From Achromobacter kerstersii (GTDB lineage Bacteria; Pseudomonadota; Gammaproteobacteria; Burkholderiales; Burkholderiaceae_B): a DNA stretch of 64,000 nt. Under the pieces are notes generated by a model. That model saw only the letters and a list, made by a program, of their open reading frames with translations, did no database searches and had not been told where the DNA came from. This document shows positions 37,716-47,066 of this stretch, piece by piece (position 1 is the stretch's first letter; the number at the start of each line of letters is the position of its first letter). Made by a program: the position numbers and the translations under genes. The stretch spans positions 310,001 to 374,000 of the forward strand of contig NZ_CADIJQ010000006.1 in assembly GCF_902859595.1 (NCBI RefSeq), read 5' to 3'.

Positions 37716-38578
37716 GGCGCCTGCAACTGTTGGCGCAGGGCTTGCAGGGCGGGCGAGTCATCGTCCGCGCGCCAGACCAGCTGGGTCAGGGCGGTGGCGT
37801 AAGGGCCCGTCAGTACGCTGACGCAAACGGAATGCTCCGCCCCCAGCACGGCCAGCACCGAACGCGGCACGATGGCCACGCCTGACCCCGCCGCCACACA
37901 CGCCACGATGGCGTGATACGACGCAAACTCCATCACCCGGCCCGCCGCCACGCCTTCGTGGTTCAGCCACGATTCCAGAATGCGGCGGTACGAACACCCC
38001 GCGGCAAACGCAATGACGCTGCGGTCGCCCAGATCGCGCGGGCTGGCAATGGCGCCCCATGCCAAGGGTGAAATCAACGTCAGGTCTTCCTGGAAGGCGT
38101 CCAGGGTGGCCAGCCCCTCGGCCGGAAATGGCTGGGCCACGAACGCCGCTTCGATCTCAAAGTTGCGCACCTTGGCCGCCAGCGCGCCCGATGTGCCCGT
38201 GACCAGTTCAATGCCCACCTGCGGCCAGGCCGCGTGATAGGCCGCCAGAATGGGCGGCAGGCGCGCGGCCGCCGTGCTTTCCATGGTGCCAATGCGCAAC
38301 ACGCCTTGAGGCGCGCCATCCCGCACGGCGGCTTGTGCTTCGTCTGACAAACGCAGCAGACGGTCGGCATATGACAGCAGCACGCGGCCCTGGTCAGACA
38401 GCACCAGCCGACGGTTTTGACGCCGAAAGAGCGGGGCGTTGAGCGAAGCCTCTAACTGCTTCAAGCGGGTCGACACGTTGGACTGCACCCGGTTCAGGTG
38501 CTGGGCGGCGCGCGCCACGCCGCCCTGATCGGCCACCGCCTTGAAAATCTGCAACGCGTCGAGATCCAAGTTTCTCAT
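37709..38578 (-). CDS. LysR-family transcriptional regulator
   Basis: A 289-residue regulator. The N-terminal winged helix-turn-helix is LDALQIFKAVADQGGVARAA through QSNVSTRLKQLEASLNAPLF. The C-terminal effector domain (about residues 90-285) includes LRIGTMESTAAARLPPILAA and SYRRILESWLNHEG. It resembles the CysL/YbhD type of putative transport regulators. It is divergent from an MFS transporter gene at 38643, and a dyad lies between them, so the transporter is the likely target. The inducer is unknown. Confidence 0.93.
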   Translation of the reverse strand: MRNLDLDALQIFKAVADQGGVARAAQHLNRVQSNVSTRLKQLEASLNAPLFRRQNRRLVLSDQGRVLLSYADRLLRLSDEAQAAVRDGAPQGVLRIGTMESTAAARLPPILAAYHAAWPQVGIELVTGTSGALAAKVRNFEIEAAFVAQPFPAEGLATLDAFQEDLTLISPLAWGAIASPRDLGDRSVIAFAAGCSYRRILESWLNHEGVAAGRVMEFASYHAIVACVAAGSGVAIVPRSVLAVLGAEHSVCVSVLTGPYATALTQLVWRADDDSPALQALRQQLQAPR

Positions 38579-38595
38579 TTCAAGAACCTATGTTC

Positions 38596-38613
38596 TGAAT
38601 AATTCATTATTCA
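38596..38613. promoter_or_regulatory. LysR-type operator dyad
   Basis: TGAATAA-TTCA-TTATTCA is a perfect 7-bp inverted repeat with a T-N(11)-A core. It lies in the 64-base AT-rich gap between the divergent lysR-type and MFS genes, where LysR proteins bind to control both themselves and the neighbour. Confidence 0.65.
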
Positions 38614-38642
38614 AGATATAAGTACAGCCGTAGAGTGGGCGT

Positions 38643-39959
38643 ATGTCAACGCCTGCTTACCCTTCTGTGTCCGATTCCGTTGCTGACCTGCGTGGCCCCG
38701 CCCGCCTGGCCTGGCCCGCCGCGCTGGCGCTTGCGGCCGCGATGGGCATTGGGCGATTCGCCTTCACGCCGGTGTGGCCGCTGATGGCGCAGGAAGGAGG
38801 GTTGTCGCTGGCGCAGGGCGGGTGGATCGCTTCGGCCAACTACGCCGGCTATCTGCTGGGCGCGCTGGCGGCCGTGGCATGGCCCGTGCGCCGGTTACGC
38901 GGCCAATTGGCGGTCAGCCTGCTGGCGGTGGCCGTGCTGACGCTGGCGATGCCGCTGTTTCACAACGTGGCCGTCTGGTGCGCGCTGCGTCTGGCGGCGG
39001 GCTACGCCAGCGCCAGCGCCTTCATTTGCGTCGCGGCGTGGCGGCCCGTGCCGGCGGGAGACCCGCGCGAAGCGGGCGCGTCAGCGGTGACTTACGCCGG
39101 CGTGGGCGCGGGCATCGCGCTGACTGGCCTGGTTTGTCTGGCGTTGATGGCGGGGCAGGTGCGCGCCGACGGCATGTGGCTGACGCTGGGCGGGTTGACG
39201 CTGGCTCTGTCCCTGATGGCGTGGCCGGGGTTGCGCCAGCCTGTGGCGCCGGTGCGCGCGGCGGCTTCCACGGCAACCACGCCCAACGCCGCGACCCACT
39301 CCACGCCACACTCCACGCCCCACTCCACGTCACACCCCACGTCACACCCCACGCCCGCCGCCACCCGCCTGCCGCCCGCCATCGGGCAACTGGCGCTGCA
39401 CTACGGCGTGTTCGGCGTCGGCTACATCATTCCGGCCACCTTCCTGCCGGCGATGGCCAAGGAGATCTTTCCGGACCCCGCCATCTTTGGCTGGGCATGG
39501 CCGCTGTTCGGGCTGGCGGCGGCGGTGTCATGCCTGCTGGTTCCCCGGCTGGCGCGGGCGCGCGATGAAAAGCGTGTCTGGCAGGCAGCGCAGGCGCTGA
39601 TGGCGCTGGGCATGCTGACGGTGGCGCTGTGGCACCACATCGCCGCTGTCATCGTGGCGGCATTGCTGGTGGGCGGCACCTTCATGGTGATCACGCAGGC
39701 CGGCATTCTGACCGCGCGGCGCACCGCAGGCGCCGCCGCACCGCGCGCCGCCGCCGTCATGACGGCCGCCTTTGCCGCCGGCCAGATCCTGGGGCCGCTG
39801 TTGGCCTCATGGGCCGCGCACTGGGGCGCGGGGCTGCCGCAGGTGCTGGGCGCGGGCGCGGCGTTGCTGGCGCTATCGGCCTGGGGCTTGGGAAAAGTCA
39901 CGACAGCCGGCAGTGGTGCTGGGCATAATGCGATCGGCCCCCAAGGCCGTACACATTAG
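38643..39959 (+). CDS. YbfB/YjiJ-family MFS transporter
   Basis: A 438-residue, 12-helix major facilitator protein. The N-terminal segment ALALAAAMGIGRFAFTPVWP and the WIASANYAGYLLGALAA helix are typical of the YbfB/YjiJ family of uncharacterised exporters. The central cytoplasmic loop (about residues 205-240) contains a His/Thr/Pro-rich tandem repeat (HSTPHSTPHSTSHPTSHP) that is unusual for the family. It is divergent from and probably controlled by the LysR-type regulator. Confidence 0.88.
   Translation: MSTPAYPSVSDSVADLRGPARLAWPAALALAAAMGIGRFAFTPVWPLMAQEGGLSLAQGGWIASANYAGYLLGALAAVAWPVRRLRGQLAVSLLAVAVLTLAMPLFHNVAVWCALRLAAGYASASAFICVAAWRPVPAGDPREAGASAVTYAGVGAGIALTGLVCLALMAGQVRADGMWLTLGGLTLALSLMAWPGLRQPVAPVRAAASTATTPNAATHSTPHSTPHSTSHPTSHPTPAATRLPPAIGQLALHYGVFGVGYIIPATFLPAMAKEIFPDPAIFGWAWPLFGLAAAVSCLLVPRLARARDEKRVWQAAQALMALGMLTVALWHHIAAVIVAALLVGGTFMVITQAGILTARRTAGAAAPRAAAVMTAAFAAGQILGPLLASWAAHWGAGLPQVLGAGAALLALSAWGLGKVTTAGSGAGHNAIGPQGRTH
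39291..39358. repeat. Short tandem repeat in the MFS loop
   Basis: About six imperfect copies of a 12-bp unit built on CCACACTCCACG/CACTCCACGTCA encode the His-Ser-Thr-Pro repeat of the central loop. The unit is a multiple of three, so copy changes keep the frame. Confidence 0.7.
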
Positions 39960-39984
39960 AGAAGAGAAAGAGGAGTCACCCAGC

Positions 39985-40962
39985 ATGAAATCACTGCGCC
40001 CCCTGATCGCCGCGTTGGCGGCCGTTGCCGCCTTCAGCGGCGCCGCGCAAGCCCAGACCGCCGACTGGCCCGCCAAACCCATCACGATGATCGTGCCCTA
40101 CGCGCCGGGCGGCTTTGCCGACACGCGCGTGCGGCTGCTGGCGCGCAAGCTGGGCGAATCGCTGGGCCAGCCCATCGTGGTCGAGAACAAGGCGGGCGCA
40201 GGCGGCGTGGTCGGCACCAACCTGATCGCGAAGGCGGCGCCTGACGGCTACACCATCGGCACGGGCAACCTGGCCCCCATGGCGGTGAACCCGTCGCTGA
40301 TGAAGGAAATGCCGTACAACCCGCAAAAGGACCTGGCCCCGATCATCCTGATCGAGAACAGCCCGCTAGTGCTAAGCGTGAACAACGAGCTGCCGGTCAA
40401 GACGCTGGCCGACCTGATCGCGCTGGCCAAGAAGGAACCGAACAAGCTGTCGTTTGGCTCGTCGGGCGTGGGCGGCGCGCATCACCTGTCGGGCGAAATG
40501 TTCCGTGAGCAGGCCAAGATCGATATCGTGCACGTGCCCTACAAGGGCGGCAGCCTGGCCGCAACCGACCTGATGGGCGGCCACATCTCGATGATGTTCG
40601 AAATGGGCTACTCGGCCTTGCCGGCCATCCAGGGCGCCAAGATCCACCCCATTGCCGTCACGTCCGCCAAGCGTCTGGCCGTGTTGCCCGACGTGCCGAC
40701 AATGGCGGAATCCGGCTTGCCCGGCTTTGAGTCATACAACTGGCAGGGCATCGTCGCCCCGGCCGGTACGCCCGCGCCGATCATTGCCCGCCTGAACAGC
40801 GAGTTCAACCGGATTCTGAAAGAGCCGGATGTGCAAAAAGCCATCGCCGACACCGGCAGCCAGGCCGGCGGCGGCACGCCCGAGGAGTTCGCGGCTTTCA
40901 TCAAGAGCGAAACCGATAAGTGGGCCCACGTCATCAAGGCTGGAAACATCCAGCTTCAATAA
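39985..40962 (+). CDS. Bug-family tripartite tricarboxylate transporter substrate-binding protein
   Basis: A 325-residue periplasmic solute receptor. The signal peptide is about 23 residues (SGAAQAQTADWP). The mature protein starts WPAKPITMIVPYAPGGFADT, the hallmark of the Bug (Bordetella uptake gene) family, and has IVVENKAGAGGVVGTNLIAK and VPYKGGSLAATDLMGGHISM. These proteins bind carboxylates or other small organic anions for TctAB-type transporters, or act as sensors. No tctA or tctB genes are nearby, as is usual for orphan Bug genes. AGGAG precedes the ATG by nine bases. The nitronate monooxygenase gene follows after 17 bases. Confidence 0.95.
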   Translation: MKSLRPLIAALAAVAAFSGAAQAQTADWPAKPITMIVPYAPGGFADTRVRLLARKLGESLGQPIVVENKAGAGGVVGTNLIAKAAPDGYTIGTGNLAPMAVNPSLMKEMPYNPQKDLAPIILIENSPLVLSVNNELPVKTLADLIALAKKEPNKLSFGSSGVGGAHHLSGEMFREQAKIDIVHVPYKGGSLAATDLMGGHISMMFEMGYSALPAIQGAKIHPIAVTSAKRLAVLPDVPTMAESGLPGFESYNWQGIVAPAGTPAPIIARLNSEFNRILKEPDVQKAIADTGSQAGGGTPEEFAAFIKSETDKWAHVIKAGNIQLQ

Positions 40963-40979
40963 CCACGAGGAGTCTTCCC

Positions 40980-42041
40980 ATGGCCACCCGATTGCTTGAT
41001 CTTCTGAAGCTGGACCACCCCATCATCCAGGCGCCCATGGCGGGCGGCGCCACGACGGTGGAGCTGGTGTCTGAAGCATCGAAAGCGGGGGCCTTGGGAT
41101 CGCTCGGGGCGGCTTACCTGACCGCCGAGCAGATCGAAGCCGCCGTGGACGGCATCCGCGCCCGCACCGCGCGGCCGTTCGCCATCAACCTATTCGCGTC
41201 GGTGCCGGACGTGCCGATGCAGGGCGACGCCAGCCGGATGCTGGCGCTGGTGGCCCGCTACCACGAACAGCTGGGGCTGCCGGCCCCGGCCATGCCCGGC
41301 CCGCAAGCCGACCCGCTGCCCGGCCAGATCGACGCCATCCTGCGGCTGCGCCCGGCGGTGTTCAGCTTCACCTTTGGCCGCATAGCGCCGGGCGTGCTGG
41401 CACGTTGCCGGGAATTGGGCATCTTGACCGTCGGCACCGCCACGACCGTGCGCGAAGCGGTGGCGCTGGAGCAGGACGGCGTGGATGCCGTCGTGGCCCA
41501 GGGCGCGGAAGCCGGCGGGCACCGCGGCACCTTCCTGGATGAATTCGAGCAATCGCTGATCGGCACCATGGCGCTGGTGCCCCAAGTGGCGGATGCGGTG
41601 TCGATACCGGTGATTGCCTCGGGCGGCATCATGGACGGCCGCGGTATCGCCGCGGCGCTCGCCTTGGGCGCAGAGGCCGCGCAAATGGGGACGGCCTTCC
41701 TGACGACAGACGAGTGCGGCATCATCGACGCCTATAAGGCGGTGCTGCCGGCGTCCCGGTCCGAGCAATCCCGCCTGACCCGGGCATTTTCCGGCCGGCC
41801 GGCGCGGGGGATAGCCAACGCCTTCATGCGCGACGCCGACGCCATCGCCGGCGATATCCTGCCGTATCCCTTGCAGAACGCCCTGACGCGGCCCATGCGC
41901 ACGGCGGGCGGCAAGGCGGCCAATATCAACGTACTGTCCCTGTGGGCGGGCCAGGGCGCACCGCTGGCCCGGCGCGAATCCACGGCGAGCCTGATCCAGC
42001 GTCTGGCCCGGGAAACCCAGGCCGCGCAAACGCGCCGCTAG
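40980..42041 (+). CDS. Nitronate monooxygenase (2-nitropropane dioxygenase family)
   Basis: A 353-residue FMN-dependent TIM-barrel oxidase that converts alkyl nitronates such as propionate-3-nitronate to carbonyl compounds and nitrite. Motifs: PIIQAPMAGGATTVELVSEA near the N-terminus, VVAQGAEAGGHRGTF (FMN phosphate/active-site His), PVIASGGIMDGRGIAAALAL and GAEAAQMGTAFLTTDEC. GAGGAG lies seven bases before the ATG at 40980. It is probably co-transcribed with the Bug receptor, which may feed it a substrate; that link is inference. Confidence 0.93.
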   Translation: MATRLLDLLKLDHPIIQAPMAGGATTVELVSEASKAGALGSLGAAYLTAEQIEAAVDGIRARTARPFAINLFASVPDVPMQGDASRMLALVARYHEQLGLPAPAMPGPQADPLPGQIDAILRLRPAVFSFTFGRIAPGVLARCRELGILTVGTATTVREAVALEQDGVDAVVAQGAEAGGHRGTFLDEFEQSLIGTMALVPQVADAVSIPVIASGGIMDGRGIAAALALGAEAAQMGTAFLTTDECGIIDAYKAVLPASRSEQSRLTRAFSGRPARGIANAFMRDADAIAGDILPYPLQNALTRPMRTAGGKAANINVLSLWAGQGAPLARRESTASLIQRLARETQAAQTRR

Positions 42042-42403
42042 GGGCTCGATCTCTGGCCGCAGCCCCCTCGCCCTGGCGCGCCCACGGCGCGGATCTGGGC
42101 GGATAGGGGTGGATATGGGTGAATCAGGGCGGATCTGGGCGCATCACGGCTGATCGGGGCCGGCCGGATTGTCCCTGATGCCGAAAACACTGTTCCACCG
42201 GCGGCCTGTCGCGTTGTGATTGCAAAGCGTCGGGCTACAATGGCGCCTCGCCGCTGGGAGCCCGAGTCCGCCTTGGCCCCGGCACCTGAGTAACCGGGCG
42301 CTTCCCGCAGCCGCCTGTCTTGCCCCGCCGCATCGGTTTTCCGTCTCGCGAGCCTGCAAGGCAACAGGGCAAGCTCCGCCACCGAAACACCCTTTCGTTG
42401 CCC
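42042..42403. repeat. Gap with seven tandem 10-bp units (42091-42160) and the mla promoter region
   Basis: The 360-base gap holds seven consecutive 10-mers of consensus GGATCNGGGC at 42091-42160, each starting exactly ten bases after the last. The rest, 42161-42403, is GC-rich with no gene and should contain the promoter of mlaF; no clear hexamers are visible. I see no intrinsic terminator for the upstream gene. Confidence 0.7.
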
Positions 42404-43240
42404 ATGCCCGCTCAATCAAGCAGCACCCCGGAATTTGCCCTGCGCCTGGACGGTGTGGCGCTCGGCTACGGTGATTTCACCGTGTTGCGCGACATATCCA
42501 TGGACGTGCGCGCGGGCCAGGTGGTCGCCATCATGGGCGGCTCTGGCTCGGGCAAGACCACGCTGTTGCGTGCGGCCACCGGCCAGCTCGTCGCCCAGCA
42601 GGGCCAGGTGATCGCGTTTGGGCAGGACATCGCCCGCGCCACGCCCGACGAACTGCAATCCCTGCGCAAGCGTATGGGCGTGCTGTTCCAGCAGGGCGCG
42701 CTGTTCACCGACCTGAACGTCTTCGAAAACGTGGCGTTTCCGCTGCGTGAGCACACCAAGCTGACCGAAGCCGACGTCACCGACCGCGTGCTGGACAAAC
42801 TTGACGCGGTTGGCCTGCGCGCCGCCGCGCACCTGAAGGTGTCCGAAATCTCTGGCGGCATGGCGCGCCGCGTGGCGCTCGCCCGCGCCGTCGTGCTGGA
42901 ACCCGAACTCATTCTGTACGACGAGCCGTTCGCCGGGCTGGACCCGATCTCGCTGGGCATCACCGCCAATCTGATCCGCAACCTGGCCGATCGCCTGGGC
43001 TGCGCGTCGGTGCTGATCACCCACGACGTCCAGGAATCTTTCGCCATTGCCGACCGGGTGTATCTGGTCGGGCAGGGCAAGCTGGCCGCCTCGGGCACGC
43101 CCGAAACGCTGTCGGCGTCGCAAGACCCGTATGTTCAGCAGTTCCTGAAAGGCGAACCCGACGGCCCGGTCGCGTTCCAGTACCCCGAAACGCCCGCTTT
43201 TCAAAAGTGGCTTTCCGCACAGAAAGGGCGCAAAACATGA
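42404..43240 (+). CDS. mlaF: Phospholipid ABC transporter ATP-binding protein MlaF
   Basis: The 278-residue ATPase of the Mla system, which moves phospholipids between outer and inner membrane to keep outer-leaflet asymmetry. Walker A is [19 protein letters not shown] (about residue 45), the Q-loop [20 protein letters not shown], the signature [18 protein letters not shown] (the Mla form of LSGGQ) and Walker [21 protein letters not shown] at 42404 is chosen as the first start near the conserved domain. It overlaps mlaE by ATGA. Confidence 0.96.
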   Translation: MPAQSSSTPEFALRLDGVALGYGDFTVLRDISMDVRAGQVVAIMGGSGSGKTTLLRAATGQLVAQQGQVIAFGQDIARATPDELQSLRKRMGVLFQQGALFTDLNVFENVAFPLREHTKLTEADVTDRVLDKLDAVGLRAAAHLKVSEISGGMARRVALARAVVLEPELILYDEPFAGLDPISLGITANLIRNLADRLGCASVLITHDVQESFAIADRVYLVGQGKLAASGTPETLSASQDPYVQQFLKGEPDGPVAFQYPETPAFQKWLSAQKGRKT

Positions 43241-44025
43241 GCGGTTCCAACAACGCCATTGGCGCAATGGGCGGCTGGGTGCGCAAGCAAGTCGGCGGCA
43301 TCGGCTACTTCACCCGGTTCTTTGGCGGCATGCTGGCGCGCAGCGGCATCGTGTTCTCGCGGCCGCGCCTGGTGTCGCAACAAGTTCACTTCATCGGCAA
43401 CTACTCGCTGCTCATCATTGCCGTGTCCGGCATGTTCGTGGGCTTCGTGCTGGGGCTGCAAGGCTATTACACGCTGAACCGCTACGGCTCCGAAGAAGCG
43501 CTGGGCCTGCTGGTTGCGCTGTCACTGGTGCGTGAACTGGGCCCCGTCGTGACGGCGCTGCTGTTTGCCGGCCGCGCCGGCACGTCGCTGACCGCAGAAA
43601 TCGGCTTGATGAAAGCGGGCGAACAGCTGTCGGCCATGGAAGTCATGGCCGTCGACCCCATTCGCCGCGTGCTGGTGCCGCGCCTGTGGGGCGGCATCAT
43701 CGCCATGCCCATTCTGGCGGCGGTGTTCTCGATGGTGGGCATTCTGGGCGGCTGGGTCGTCGGCGTCGTGATGATCGGCGTGGACGCGGGCGCCTTCTGG
43801 TCGCAGATGCAAAGCGGCGTGGATGTCTGGAACGACGTGGCCAACGGCGTCATCAAGAGCGTGGTGTTCGGCATCACCGTCACGCTGGTTGCGCTTTACG
43901 AAGGCTGGCAAGCCAAGCCCACGCCCGAAGGCGTGGCGCGCGCCACCACGCGCACCGTGGTGGTGGGTTCCCTGGCGGTACTTGGGCTGGACTTCCTGCT
44001 CACCGCCTTGATGTTTGGAAATTGA
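43237..44025 (+). CDS. mlaE: Phospholipid ABC transporter permease MlaE
   Basis: A 262-residue membrane permease with about five helices. The conserved [38 protein letters not shown] and [20 protein letters not shown] segments are present. It forms the core of MlaFEDB together with MlaF and the MCE protein MlaD. It starts within the mlaF stop codon. Confidence 0.97.
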   Translation: MSGSNNAIGAMGGWVRKQVGGIGYFTRFFGGMLARSGIVFSRPRLVSQQVHFIGNYSLLIIAVSGMFVGFVLGLQGYYTLNRYGSEEALGLLVALSLVRELGPVVTALLFAGRAGTSLTAEIGLMKAGEQLSAMEVMAVDPIRRVLVPRLWGGIIAMPILAAVFSMVGILGGWVVGVVMIGVDAGAFWSQMQSGVDVWNDVANGVIKSVVFGITVTLVALYEGWQAKPTPEGVARATTRTVVVGSLAVLGLDFLLTALMFGN

Positions 44026-44037
44026 AACGGATCGATC

Positions 44038-44529
44038 ATGTCACGCGAAAAAACCGACTTCTGGGTAGGCCTGTTTGTACTGCTGGGCGCGGTCGCGCTG
44101 GTGTTCCTGGCGTTGCGGGCTGGCAACCTCAGCACCTTTTCCTTCGCCCCGACCTATACCTTATCGGCCAACTTCGATAATGTAGGCGGCCTCAAGCCGC
44201 GCGCCGCGGTGAAAAGCGCTGGCGTCGTGGTGGGCCGCGTGTCCAGCATCACGTTCGACGACAAGACCTTCCAGGCCGTCGTCTCGGTGAATCTGGAAAA
44301 GGCCTATCAGTTCCCCAAGGACACGTCGGCGTCGATTCTCACGTCGGGTCTGCTGGGCGAACAGTACCTGGGCCTGACGGCGGGCAGCGAAGAAGAGAAC
44401 TTTACCGACGGCGGAAAAATCCGCTATACACAGAGCGCGGTTGTGCTGGAACAGCTGATCAGCCAGTTCCTGTATGGCTCCGCCGAGAAGCAAGGGGCGT
44501 CGTCCGAGCCCGCTAAAGCACCAAATTAA
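44038..44529 (+). CDS. mlaD: MCE-domain lipid-binding protein MlaD
   Basis: A 163-residue inner-membrane-anchored protein. One N-terminal helix (about residues 8-28) is followed by the MCE domain (YTLSANFDNVGGLKPRAAVK through SGLLGEQYLGL). Hexamers form the ring through which lipid passes between MlaC and MlaE. It lies twelve bases after mlaE. Confidence 0.97.
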   Translation: MSREKTDFWVGLFVLLGAVALVFLALRAGNLSTFSFAPTYTLSANFDNVGGLKPRAAVKSAGVVVGRVSSITFDDKTFQAVVSVNLEKAYQFPKDTSASILTSGLLGEQYLGLTAGSEEENFTDGGKIRYTQSAVVLEQLISQFLYGSAEKQGASSEPAKAPN

Positions 44530-44609
44530 AGACGATGCGAAAGACGCCGTAACAGGCCTCGCTTCGCCTTCGCAATATCATAAGAATCGTTGATAGGGAT
44601 GTCCTGATC

Positions 44610-45410
44610 ATGAACAAGAACGCACTTTCCCGAATTGCCACCATCGCGGCGGCGGGTGCCCTGATGGCCGGCTGCGCCGCGCCGCAGAACCCCGATCCGC
44701 GCGATCCGTGGGAAGGCTTCAACCGGGGCGTCTACAAGTTCAACGACACGGTCGACCGCGCAGTGTTCAAGCCGGTGGCTCAGGCCTATACCTTCGTCAC
44801 GCCGCAGCCCGTGCGCAGCTGTGTGCACAACATCTTCAGCAATATGACCGACCTCTGGTCGGGCACGAACAGCTTCCTGCAAGGCCGCGGACACGACTTC
44901 GTGAACACGCTGGGCCGCTTCCTGTTCAACACCACCATGGGCGTGGGCGGCTGCTTTGACGTTGCCTCGGCCAACGGCGCGCGCAAGATCCCGAACGACT
45001 TCGGCACGACCCTGGGCGTGTGGGGCTTCAGCCAAGGCCCGTACCTGGTGCTGCCGTTCTTCGGTTCGTCGACGGTACGTGACGGCGCGGGCCTGGTCGG
45101 CGATTTCGCCGGCACCACCTACGGCTACATGGGCATCGACTCCATCGACAACGTGCGCCTGCGCAACTCGCTGTGGGGCCTGCGTCTGGTCGACACCCGC
45201 GCCAGCCTGCTGAACGCCACCGACACCATCGACCGCGTGGCGCTCGACCCGTACAGCTTCATCCGCGACGCGTATCTGCAACGCCGCAACGCCATGGTCC
45301 TGGGCCAGCGCGTGAACGACGAAGATGCGCTGCCCAACTACGAAGACGACGAGGGCGATGCCCCTGCCGCCGGCAAGGCCGCCCCCGTGCCTGCGCCCGC
45401 CACCAAGTAA
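44610..45410 (+). CDS. mlaA: Outer-membrane lipoprotein MlaA (VacJ)
   Basis: A 266-residue lipoprotein that removes misplaced phospholipid from the outer leaflet. The signal peptide ends in the lipobox LMAGC (Cys at about residue 22). The mature part has DPRDPWEGFNRGVYKFND, NMTDLWSGTNSFLQGRG and FSQGPYLVLPFFGSSTVRDG, all typical. In E. coli mlaA is unlinked to the other mla genes; here it lies inside the operon. The C-terminus is an acidic then Ala/Pro-rich tail of about 25 residues. Confidence 0.96.
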   Translation: MNKNALSRIATIAAAGALMAGCAAPQNPDPRDPWEGFNRGVYKFNDTVDRAVFKPVAQAYTFVTPQPVRSCVHNIFSNMTDLWSGTNSFLQGRGHDFVNTLGRFLFNTTMGVGGCFDVASANGARKIPNDFGTTLGVWGFSQGPYLVLPFFGSSTVRDGAGLVGDFAGTTYGYMGIDSIDNVRLRNSLWGLRLVDTRASLLNATDTIDRVALDPYSFIRDAYLQRRNAMVLGQRVNDEDALPNYEDDEGDAPAAGKAAPVPAPATK

Positions 45411-45448
45411 GCTGTGGCTTGCGTTCATCGGTACAGTAAGGAGTTTTA

Positions 45449-46078
45449 ATGCGATTTGCTTTTGTTTCCCTGTTGCAGCGCCTGACTTTCGCAGGCCTCG
45501 TCGGCCTTGCCGCCGCCAGCGCCGCACAGGCCAAACCCGACCCCAACGGCCCGCCTGACCAATTCGTCGTCGCGACCGCCAACGAAGCGCTGGACGTGCT
45601 CAAAGCCGACGGGTCCGTCAAAGCCGGCAACACCGCGCGCATCAACGAAGTCGTCAACCAGCACATCCTGCCGTACGTCAACTTCCAGAAGACGACGCGC
45701 CTGGCCGCTGGCCGCTACTGGCGCCAGGCTTCCGATCCGCAAAAGACGGCGCTGGCCGACGCGTTTCGCGGCACGCTGGTGCGTACCTACAGCGGCGCGC
45801 TGACCCGCGTCACGCCCAGCACCACGGTCAAGGCGTTGCCGTTCCGTGGCGACCCCAAGGCCGACGACGTCGTCGTTCGCACGCTGATCAGCCAGGGCAA
45901 CGGCCAGCCGACGGGCGTGGACTACCGCCTGGAAAAAACGCCGCAAGGCTGGAAGATCTACGACATGAACGTCGAAGGCATCTGGCTGATCGAGAACTAC
46001 CGCAACCAGTTCGCGCAGCAGATCAACCAGAACGGTATCGACGGCCTGATCAAGGCGCTGAACCAGCGCAATCAGTAA
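45449..46078 (+). CDS. mlaC: Periplasmic phospholipid-binding protein MlaC
   Basis: A 209-residue periplasmic carrier that shuttles phospholipid between MlaA and MlaD. The signal peptide is about 29 residues (ending ASAAQAK). The mature domain has NQHILPYVNFQKTTRLAAGR, LVRTYSGALTR and GWKIYDMNVEGIWLIENYRN, diagnostic of the Ttg2D/MlaC family. AGGAG lies nine bases before the ATG. No STAS-domain mlaB gene follows. Confidence 0.96.
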   Translation: MRFAFVSLLQRLTFAGLVGLAAASAAQAKPDPNGPPDQFVVATANEALDVLKADGSVKAGNTARINEVVNQHILPYVNFQKTTRLAAGRYWRQASDPQKTALADAFRGTLVRTYSGALTRVTPSTTVKALPFRGDPKADDVVVRTLISQGNGQPTGVDYRLEKTPQGWKIYDMNVEGIWLIENYRNQFAQQINQNGIDGLIKALNQRNQ

Positions 46079-46210
46079 TTCCGCGGTTCCGGCTGCTTCC
46101 GGCCCGGCGCGCCCCTCAAGGCCCGCCGGGCCGATTATTTCGGGGACGGATAACACCCGACTCCCACACGGCTCCCGGGGCCATAGGCGCTTGCCGTCAC
46201 GGCGCGCTTA

Positions 46211-46216
46211 TATAAT
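46211..46216 (+). promoter_or_regulatory. Consensus -10 (TATAAT) before the ABC-2 exporter operon
   Basis: A perfect TATAAT in the 175-base gap after mlaC. The best upstream hexamer TTGCCG (46191) is only 14 bases away, so the promoter is of mixed quality. A start site near 46222 would leave a 5' leader of about 30 bases before the ABC ATPase start at 46254. Confidence 0.45.
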
Positions 46217-46253
46217 GATCAATTCGCTCTTTTCCGGGCATCCCCCCGCCGTC

Positions 46254-47066
46254 ATGTCAGCCGTCAGTCTCGAAAACGTCTCAAAGATCTACTCGCCGCG
46301 CACTCGCGGCTGGCAGAAGCTGCTCGGGCGCACGCCCGCCCCCGGCTTCCAGGCGCTGGACAACGTCAGCCTGAACATCGAGCACGGCGAGTTCTTCGGC
46401 CTGCTCGGCCCCAATGGCGCGGGCAAAACCACACTGATCTCGATTCTTGCCGGCCTGGCCCACGCCACGTCCGGCCGCGCGAGCGTCTGTGGATACGACG
46501 TCGTGTCCGACTACAAGTCGGCACGGCGTGCGCTGGGCGTCGTGCCGCAAGAGCTGGTCTACGACCCGTTCTTCACCGTGCGCGAAACGCTGCGCATCCA
46601 GTCCGGCTACTTCGGCCTGCGCAACAACGATGACTGGATCGACGAGATCCTGTTCAACCTGGGCCTGGCCGACAAGGCCAACAACAACATGCGCGCGCTG
46701 TCTGGCGGCATGAAGCGCCGCGTGCTGGTGGCGCAGGCGCTGGTGCACCGCCCGCCGGTCATCGTGCTGGACGAGCCCACCGCAGGCGTGGATGTCGACT
46801 TGCGCCGCACGCTGTGGGAATTCATTTCGCGCCTGAACAAGGCCGGCCACACCATCATGCTGACCACGCACTACCTGGAAGAAGCGGAAGCCCTGTGCGG
46901 CCGCATCGCCATGCTCAAGCGCGGCCGCGTCGTGGCGCTGGACACCACGCAGGCGCTGATGGCCCGCGTCGGCGGCGTCGACCTGGAAGACGCGTTCGTG
47001 CGCATCATGCACCAAGGCGACGAACCCGCCGAGCCCGCCCTGCAACCTGAAGAGATTTCGTCATGA
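46254..47066 (+). CDS. ABC-2 type exporter ATP-binding protein (YadG-like)
   Basis: A 270-residue ATPase. Walker A is LLGPNGAGKTTLISILAGLA, signature MRALSGGMKRRVLVAQALVH, Walker B VIVLDEPTAGVDVDLRRTLW, and the H-loop is in TTHYLEEAEAL. It pairs with the following permease, which overlaps by ATGA. ATG at 46254 is chosen over one at 46215, which would lie in the -10 region. The substrate of YadGH-type exporters is not established. Its insertion between mlaC and ibaG suggests an envelope role. Confidence 0.92.
   Translation: MSAVSLENVSKIYSPRTRGWQKLLGRTPAPGFQALDNVSLNIEHGEFFGLLGPNGAGKTTLISILAGLAHATSGRASVCGYDVVSDYKSARRALGVVPQELVYDPFFTVRETLRIQSGYFGLRNNDDWIDEILFNLGLADKANNNMRALSGGMKRRVLVAQALVHRPPVIVLDEPTAGVDVDLRRTLWEFISRLNKAGHTIMLTTHYLEEAEALCGRIAMLKRGRVVALDTTQALMARVGGVDLEDAFVRIMHQGDEPAEPALQPEEISS

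Noticed and set aside
46191..46253. Longer start for the YadG-like ATPase at 46191 or 46215
   Set aside because: The region contains a TATAAT that looks like the operon's -10, and the ABC domain begins shortly after ATG 46254.
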